From positions 1-56,304 of the forward strand of contig JAFXXX010000015.1 of NCBI GenBank assembly GCA_017542065.1: 56,304 nt of DNA. The letters run 5' to 3'. Position numbers and translations under genes: made by a program. Shown here piece after piece: positions 52,135 to 56,304 of the stretch (position 1 is the stretch's first letter; every line of letters begins with the position of its first letter). The notes beneath the pieces are model-generated. The model was not told the origin of the DNA, made no database searches, and saw nothing but the letters and a program-made list of their open reading frames with translations. Source of the stretch: Bacilli bacterium. GTDB lineage: Bacteria; Bacillota_I; Bacilli_A; RF39; UBA660.

Positions 52135-52581
52135 TTATTTAACTTTTCCATTTTTAAATTCATTTATCATTATTTTTGGAAAACATTTTATTCCATAGTC
52201 CTCACAATCAGCACAATAAGAATATGCAGATTTTGGGACAGCACTCCTGTCAGATAATACAAATCCATTTTTTTCAAAGAAAGCAGAATTTTTGGCATTT
52301 ATAATAACAGATTTAGCTCCCATTAATTGAAGTCTTTCAAATACCCTCTTTATTAGTAAACTTCCAATATTTTTACCTGTATATCCTTCTTCAATAGCGA
52401 TTGCCTCTAATATATAGAATCCATCTACTGCTGAACAGGTAGCTGCTCCAATTAATTTTTCATTATCAACAACTATATATGAAAATATAGGTTTATTAGG
52501 ATAACTATCTAACTCTTCTATTCCTCTTTTTGAGTAAAATGGAATTAAACTATTATGATCAACAAATTCGGCTATTTCCAT
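52135..52581 (-). CDS. GNAT acetyltransferase, ArgA-like, with C-terminal Cys cluster
   Basis: 148 residues. The acetyl-CoA site is AIAIEEGYTGKNIGSLLIKRVFE. The C-terminus VPKSAYSYCADCEDYGIKCFP has a Cys-x2-Cys-x6-Cys pattern like that seen in N-acetylglutamate synthase-type GNATs. It may acetylate an amino acid. Its ATG overlaps the cysteine desulfurase stop by one base, showing coupling. Confidence 0.8.
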   Translation of the reverse strand: MEIAEFVDHNSLIPFYSKRGIEELDSYPNKPIFSYIVVDNEKLIGAATCSAVDGFYILEAIAIEEGYTGKNIGSLLIKRVFERLQLMGAKSVIINAKNSAFFEKNGFVLSDRSAVPKSAYSYCADCEDYGIKCFPKIMINEFKNGKVK

Positions 52582-53714
52582 TATTTCCTCCTTAACATGC
52601 CAACATTATTAATAAGTACTTTTACAAATTCGTCTATTTCTTCTTTAGTGTTATATCTACCAATACTAACTCTTATTGGACTATAATCATCTAAATTTGC
52701 ATGACATGCGGTTAAAACATGTGATGGAACTGCAAGTTCAGAGTTACATGCTGAACCTGTAGAAACATATATATTAAATGATTCTAAAACAAGCATTAAT
52801 TCATCTGCTTTAACACCTTTAAAAGCTATACTAGATGTATTTGGAGTTCTATTTTCTAGATCACCATAAATAAATACATCATCTATATTCTTTTTAATTT
52901 GTTCTTCCATATAGTCTCTTAATTCTTTTTCTTCTTCAGCTAATTTATAATTATCATTAATAATCATTTCAACAGCTTTACCAAGACCAATAATATATGG
53001 TGCATTCTCTGTTCCACCTCTTCTATTTTTCTCTTGATGTCCAAATATAAGTGGAATAAAATTCTTATCATCTTTAACATATAATACTCCAATACCCTTA
53101 GGAGCATTTATTTTATGACCAGATATAGATAAATAATCTACATCTAAATCTTTAACATCTATCTTAATTTTACCTGCAGCTTGAACAGCATCACAGTGCA
53201 TTAATATACTATTATCATGAGCTATTTTAGCTATTTCTTTAATTGGATAAATATTACCAATTTCATTATTAGCCATCATAACAGATATTAAACATGTATC
53301 TGGTGTTATAGCATTCTTTAAGTCATCTAGATTTATTCTCCCTTTTTCATCTACTTCAAAGAATGTAATCTTATATCCGTTTCTTGCTAAATAACCTAAA
53401 GTTTCAATTATAGAAGCATGTTCAACACTAGATGTAATAATATGTTTTTTATCAGGATTTGCTTTAATAGCACTCATAATGGCAGTTACATTACTTTCTG
53501 AACCACAACTAGTAAATATAATTCTATCCGATTCTGTATTAAACAACTTAGCTATATTTTCTCTTGCTTTACTTACTTCATCTTTAACTCTTTTGCCAAT
53601 TTCATAAGTACTACTTGGATTACCATATTCTTCATTTAAATATGGGCTCATAGCTTCATATACTTCTTTATCCACTTTAGTAGTAGCATTATTGTCTAAA
53701 TATATTTTTTTCAT
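52581..53714 (-). CDS. cysteine desulfurase (NifS/IscS family)
   Basis: 377 residues from ATG 53714 (GGGTGAT upstream; an in-frame ATG at 53753 lies within the upstream intergenic region). PLP-Lys motif SGHKINAPKGIG, substrate His in SSVEHASI, and the sulfur-carrying Cys in STGSACNSE. The start KKIYLDNNATT is typical. It takes sulfur from cysteine for Fe-S clusters or tRNA thiolation. It heads an operon with GNAT, methyltransferase, ferredoxin and a small membrane protein. No iscU/sufU or mnmA is adjacent. Confidence 0.93.
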   Translation of the reverse strand: MKKIYLDNNATTKVDKEVYEAMSPYLNEEYGNPSSTYEIGKRVKDEVSKARENIAKLFNTESDRIIFTSCGSESNVTAIMSAIKANPDKKHIITSSVEHASIIETLGYLARNGYKITFFEVDEKGRINLDDLKNAITPDTCLISVMMANNEIGNIYPIKEIAKIAHDNSILMHCDAVQAAGKIKIDVKDLDVDYLSISGHKINAPKGIGVLYVKDDKNFIPLIFGHQEKNRRGGTENAPYIIGLGKAVEMIINDNYKLAEEEKELRDYMEEQIKKNIDDVFIYGDLENRTPNTSSIAFKGVKADELMLVLESFNIYVSTGSACNSELAVPSHVLTACHANLDDYSPIRVSIGRYNTKEEIDEFVKVLINNVGMLRRK

Positions 53715-53741
53715 AATATCACCCACTAGTAATATTATAGC

Positions 53742-53767
53742 AAAAAAACTCACAGATATGTGAGTTT
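53742..53767 (-). terminator. terminator, ACTCACA type
   Basis: AAACTCACA (53746-53754), loop GATA, TGTGAGTTT (53759-53767). Stems of the same sequence end two further genes (55676-55700, 56103-56128). Confidence 0.85.
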
Positions 53768-54452
53768 ATTTTTCAATAGTTTTTGAACCAAATACCTTTT
53801 GAAACCTTTCATTCATTTCATTTTGTATTTCTTCTTCATCGTATTCAGTAAGAGATATAAATTCATTTAATTCATTCATGAAACCTTTATTTTTGGAATT
53901 ATTTGCAAAAATTCTAACTAAAGGAATTGAAGCACCTAATTCAAGTCTTCTCTTTCCATGAGGTTTGAAATCATCGATAGTAGTATTTCTGACTTCATCA
54001 TAAGAGTTTTTTTGACCAATTTTAGAACAATATTCATCTTTAGTACATTTAACTACATTTGTTGGTCTATACAATTCATAATACAAATCTTTTTTAAATC
54101 TTAATAATAATGAAGGATCATATACATAGTCATCTATTTCTATCCAACCATGTTCTGAGTCTTCACTTCCAAATCTAATTGCTAAATCTTCACAATCTCC
54201 GCGAACTAAAAGTGCATTATCAAAGCAGAAAAACATATATAGACTTCTATCAAGACACTTTCCTGGTCCACTAGTAGGATTCAAATACTTAATGTGAATA
54301 GAAACAGGTAGTCCAACAACAAATGTTTTACTCATTTGTTTATACATTTCATCACTAAATTGTGTAACTTCACCACTTTTTATACCCTTAACTAATAATT
54401 TCTTTAATTTGAAATTATAAATGTTAGTTTTAATGATTTGAACTATCGACAT
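53766..54452 (-). CDS. transglutaminase-like cysteine protein, unknown substrate
   Basis: 228 residues, no signal peptide. A possible papain/transglutaminase-type triad is visible: GKCLDRS (Cys), EHGWIEIDD (His), VYDPS (Asp), in the spacing usual for bacterial transglutaminase-like proteins. An N-terminal basic helix and a C-terminal acidic helix flank the domain. A GGGGGGTGA ribosome site precedes ATG 54452. Such proteins can be peptidases or scaffolds; nothing in the neighbourhood points to one. Confidence 0.68.
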   Translation of the reverse strand: MSIVQIIKTNIYNFKLKKLLVKGIKSGEVTQFSDEMYKQMSKTFVVGLPVSIHIKYLNPTSGPGKCLDRSLYMFFCFDNALLVRGDCEDLAIRFGSEDSEHGWIEIDDYVYDPSLLLRFKKDLYYELYRPTNVVKCTKDEYCSKIGQKNSYDEVRNTTIDDFKPHGKRRLELGASIPLVRIFANNSKNKGFMNELNEFISLTEYDEEEIQNEMNERFQKVFGSKTIEK

Positions 54453-54510
54453 GATTCACCCCCCTTTTTCAAATTGATATATATATTACCATATAATGAC
54501 TATTATTGCA

Positions 54511-54545
54511 AAAAAAGACTTCATTAAATATGAAGTCCTTTTTTA
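54511..54545 (-). terminator. intrinsic terminator
   Basis: GACTTCA (54517-54523) and TGAAGTC (54531-54537), 7-nt loop, with A- and T-runs on both sides. Confidence 0.75.
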
Positions 54546-55649
54546 TTCAGATAATTTAAATATCTTAGACAACTCTTTTAAGTGTTTCTCTCCTTTTTCA
54601 ATCATATCTTTTATAAATGGAGATTGCTCATATGTATATCTTTTAACTCTTAATGCCATTTTTGATATTGTATATCTAAGTCTAAATAATTGAAATAATT
54701 CTTCAAAATTATCTGGTTTTTTAGTTTCACTATAATATCCTTCTAAGAATGAGTTTATTCTTTCTGGATCAAAGAAAGTAGACCAACATGCAATTTCTTG
54801 AATTGGATGGCCACCAACACATTCATCCCAATCTACTACTCCACTAACAGTATTTCCATCTGTTAATAGATTCCAATCAGCAAAATCATTATGTATTAAA
54901 ACAGGTTCATTAAAATCTAATAACGGATTATTTTTAAATAATGATTTCATTTTTTTAGCTATTTCACTAGATATAATATTATATTTAACTAATCTATCTA
55001 GATTTTCATCTAGTCCAGCATTCATAGAATCATTTAATGTTTTAAATGTTCCAATTAAATGTCCCTTTTTTGCTTTCTCATTATTAAACGGACCAAATCC
55101 ATCTACTTTAACACTATGAAGTTTAGCCATAGTTTTACCCATTTCATAAACTAATTTTTCTTCTTTCTCTGGATACTTATCTAAATAAAATTGAATAGAA
55201 TCACCGGATAGTTTTTCAATTACCTGATATGAAACATCATCGTCGCTGCTTAAGTCATGAATAGTATAAGTTTTATATGCAGGTATTCCATTTTCTAAAG
55301 CTAATTTAGCCGCTAAACTTTCTGAATAAAAATAGCCATTCTTAACACCTTTAGGATGACATCTAATAATAACTTGTTTACCATTTTCTAAAACACCAAT
55401 TCTAATTGAATTAACATTACCTACACTTGTTTGGGAGTTTAAATCTAATGGTTCTATATACTTTAATTTATCTTCTTTCAAGTCAGAATTTATTTTTAAT
55501 AGTAATTCTTCATTAGTAATAGCAGAATGTCTATCCTTCCATATTAAAGCAGCTTCTTCTGCACTTATTTTTCTATCAGTTTGCCAATAAAAGCAATCAC
55601 TTCTATCACATATTCTTTTATTTATATCTTTTAAATCTATATTAGACAT
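54543..55649 (-). CDS. aminoglycoside phosphotransferase-family kinase
   Basis: 368 residues with the APH/choline-kinase fold: catalytic loop HNDFADWNLL and metal-binding VVDWDECVGGHP, with a kinase N-lobe (IRIGVLENGKQVIIRCHPKG). The family phosphorylates small molecules such as aminoglycosides, macrolides, homoserine or choline. Chromosomal members like this are often of unknown substrate. AGGAGTGA precedes ATG 55649. Nothing else in the window suggests antibiotic resistance transfer. Confidence 0.85.
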   Translation of the reverse strand: MSNIDLKDINKRICDRSDCFYWQTDRKISAEEAALIWKDRHSAITNEELLLKINSDLKEDKLKYIEPLDLNSQTSVGNVNSIRIGVLENGKQVIIRCHPKGVKNGYFYSESLAAKLALENGIPAYKTYTIHDLSSDDDVSYQVIEKLSGDSIQFYLDKYPEKEEKLVYEMGKTMAKLHSVKVDGFGPFNNEKAKKGHLIGTFKTLNDSMNAGLDENLDRLVKYNIISSEIAKKMKSLFKNNPLLDFNEPVLIHNDFADWNLLTDGNTVSGVVDWDECVGGHPIQEIACWSTFFDPERINSFLEGYYSETKKPDNFEELFQLFRLRYTISKMALRVKRYTYEQSPFIKDMIEKGEKHLKELSKIFKLSE

Positions 55650-55675
55650 ATTCTCACTCCTAAAATAATTATAAC

Positions 55676-55700
55676 AAAAAAACTCACAATTTTGTGAGCC
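55676..55700 (-). terminator. terminator, ACTCACA type
   Basis: CTCACAA (55683-55689), loop TT, TTGTGAG (55692-55698), then U-run on the minus strand. Confidence 0.82.
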
Positions 55701-56074
55701 TATTTTACTTCATAAAATGTATCTTTATTTCTATCAATTAGATTATGTGCCATTTCCATTTCTTCTGGTTTATTAATATATATTATTTTATATTTTCCTG
55801 AAGTAGTTTTATTAACATAATCATGTTTTACTTCTAAAACGTGAATTTGTCCCCAGTATAACCATTTACCATTGATATCTTCTACAAGAAAGTTTCTTAC
55901 TGGTGGCATATGATAATTTCTAATATTTGGTTTATCATAAAATTCAAAAACCATATCTTTAAATTGTTCTGCTGAATAAGGTTTCTTTAAATGTTCTTCT
56001 AAAACTAGTTCTTTTGGAAAACCTTGTTCTCTCGAAATACGTAATGTATCATTCATTTCTACATGTGATCCCAT
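55700..56074 (-). CDS. small cytoplasmic protein, unknown
   Basis: 124 residues. The ATG at 56074 has GGAGG upstream. Mixed alpha/beta, no signal peptide. A MPPVRNFLVEDINGKWLYWGQIHVLEV stretch looks like a beta hairpin core, followed by a TSGKYKIIYI strand and a helical end. I do not recognise the family. It lies between two ACTCACA terminators and is transcribed alone. Confidence 0.7.
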   Translation of the reverse strand: MGSHVEMNDTLRISREQGFPKELVLEEHLKKPYSAEQFKDMVFEFYDKPNIRNYHMPPVRNFLVEDINGKWLYWGQIHVLEVKHDYVNKTTSGKYKIIYINKPEEMEMAHNLIDRNKDTFYEVK

Positions 56075-56102
56075 ATAGTTTACCTCCTATAATAATTATA
56101 AC

Positions 56103-56128
56103 AAAAAAACTCACATAATTGTGAGTTT
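56103..56128 (-). terminator. terminator, ACTCACA type
   Basis: AAACTCACA (56107-56115), loop TAAT, TGTGAGTTT (56120-56128). Confidence 0.85.
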
Positions 56129-56234
56129 ATTTTCCACAGCATTGCTTATATTTTTTACCTGATCCACATGCTCCCTTTTTGAGCATATTTTCACTATATT
56201 TGGTACATATAGTATTATGGCTTTTAGCCTTATT
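56127..56234 (-). pseudogene. SEC-C motif remnant (C-terminal end of a broken gene)
   Basis: On the minus strand the last codons before TAA (56129-56127) spell ACGSGKKYKQCCGK, a SEC-C zinc motif as found at the C-terminus of SecA and many small proteins. It has lost the first Cys of the CxC pair (GAC instead of CPC). Reading upstream, the frame closes at TAA 56237-56235 and no frame stays open to the window edge, so the gene is broken or reduced. A 19-codon ORF from ATG 56186 is possible, but its ribosome site is weak. A proper terminator follows, as for a once-active gene. Confidence 0.6.
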
Positions 56235-56304
56235 TTATGGGCATTTAGTACATATTATTATCAGTATTATTTGTATTATAAATATTACTAATAATTTGTT
56301 CAAT

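Noticed and set aside
54543-55649. Acquired aminoglycoside resistance gene
   Set aside because: Base composition matches its neighbours, there are no mobile elements, and the family includes many housekeeping kinases.

Overview
The window is AT-rich, gene-dense bacterial chromosome from a low-GC Firmicute. The gene set (lgt-whiA, uvrA, uvrB, prfB-yitT-ftsE-ftsX, PPi-type phosphofructokinase, trpS) and the surface proteins with InlB/Listeria-Bacteroides repeats suggest an uncultured gut Bacilli lineage (RF39/Erysipelotrichia-like); this placement is inference. UGA is a stop codon: lgt ends on TGA, and prfB carries a programmed +1 frameshift at an in-frame TGA, so the Mycoplasma/Spiroplasma code does not apply. 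Nearly all genes lie on the minus strand. Only an ORF6N gene and a secreted cohesin-like gene (2.8-4.5 kb) are on the plus strand. Most genes or operons end in a compact hairpin with a U-run placed directly after the stop codon.

Layout: 1-2388, the N-terminal 796 codons of a secreted InlB-repeat protein. 2389-2834, a non-coding region with DnaA-box-like inverted repeats. 2.8-4.5 kb, the plus-strand pair. 4.5-10.8 kb, coiled-coil and membrane proteins, tRNA-Glu, a secreted CPHC thioredoxin-like protein and a DUF2779-type nuclease. 10.8-14.2 kb, an amino-acid operon described below. 14.2-19.5 kb, a putative metallopeptidase, a second tRNA-Trp, an HtrA-like protease, an Abi_2/HEPN protein, whiA and lgt. 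19.6-29.4 kb, uvrA, small membrane proteins, a GGEEF diguanylate cyclase, a double-HEPN-motif protein and uvrB. 29.4-34.1 kb, tandem paralogues of unknown function, an ATP-grasp enzyme and a zinc-ribbon membrane protein. 34.1-38.9 kb, prfB-yitT-ftsE-ftsX-M23 hydrolase. 38.9-42.0 kb, pfp, an orphan CHC2 zinc-finger protein and a metal-binding lipoprotein under a Fur-family-like operator. 42.1-50.5 kb, a 2062-residue surface protein with a tyrosine phosphatase at its C-terminus, then a surface rhodanese/BIG2/thioredoxin-like protein. 50.5-56.3 kb, an iron-sulfur/methyltransferase/GNAT/cysteine desulfurase operon, a transglutaminase-like protein, an APH-family kinase and a SEC-C remnant.

The most striking find is a pair of related, apparently undescribed transcription attenuators at 11481-11637 and 13950-14123. 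Each has a 20-21 codon leader ORF with Phe-x-His-His at residues 9-12, three mutually competing RNA strands that co-vary between the copies, and an intrinsic terminator. The first in transcription order precedes an M20 peptidase-trpS-tRNA-Trp operon. The second lies between that tRNA and an orphan hisG. Stalling at His (or Trp) codons should leave strand 1 free, favour read-through, and raise expression of TrpRS, tRNA-Trp, the peptidase and HisG. This would be a leader-peptide system where Bacilli usually use T-boxes.
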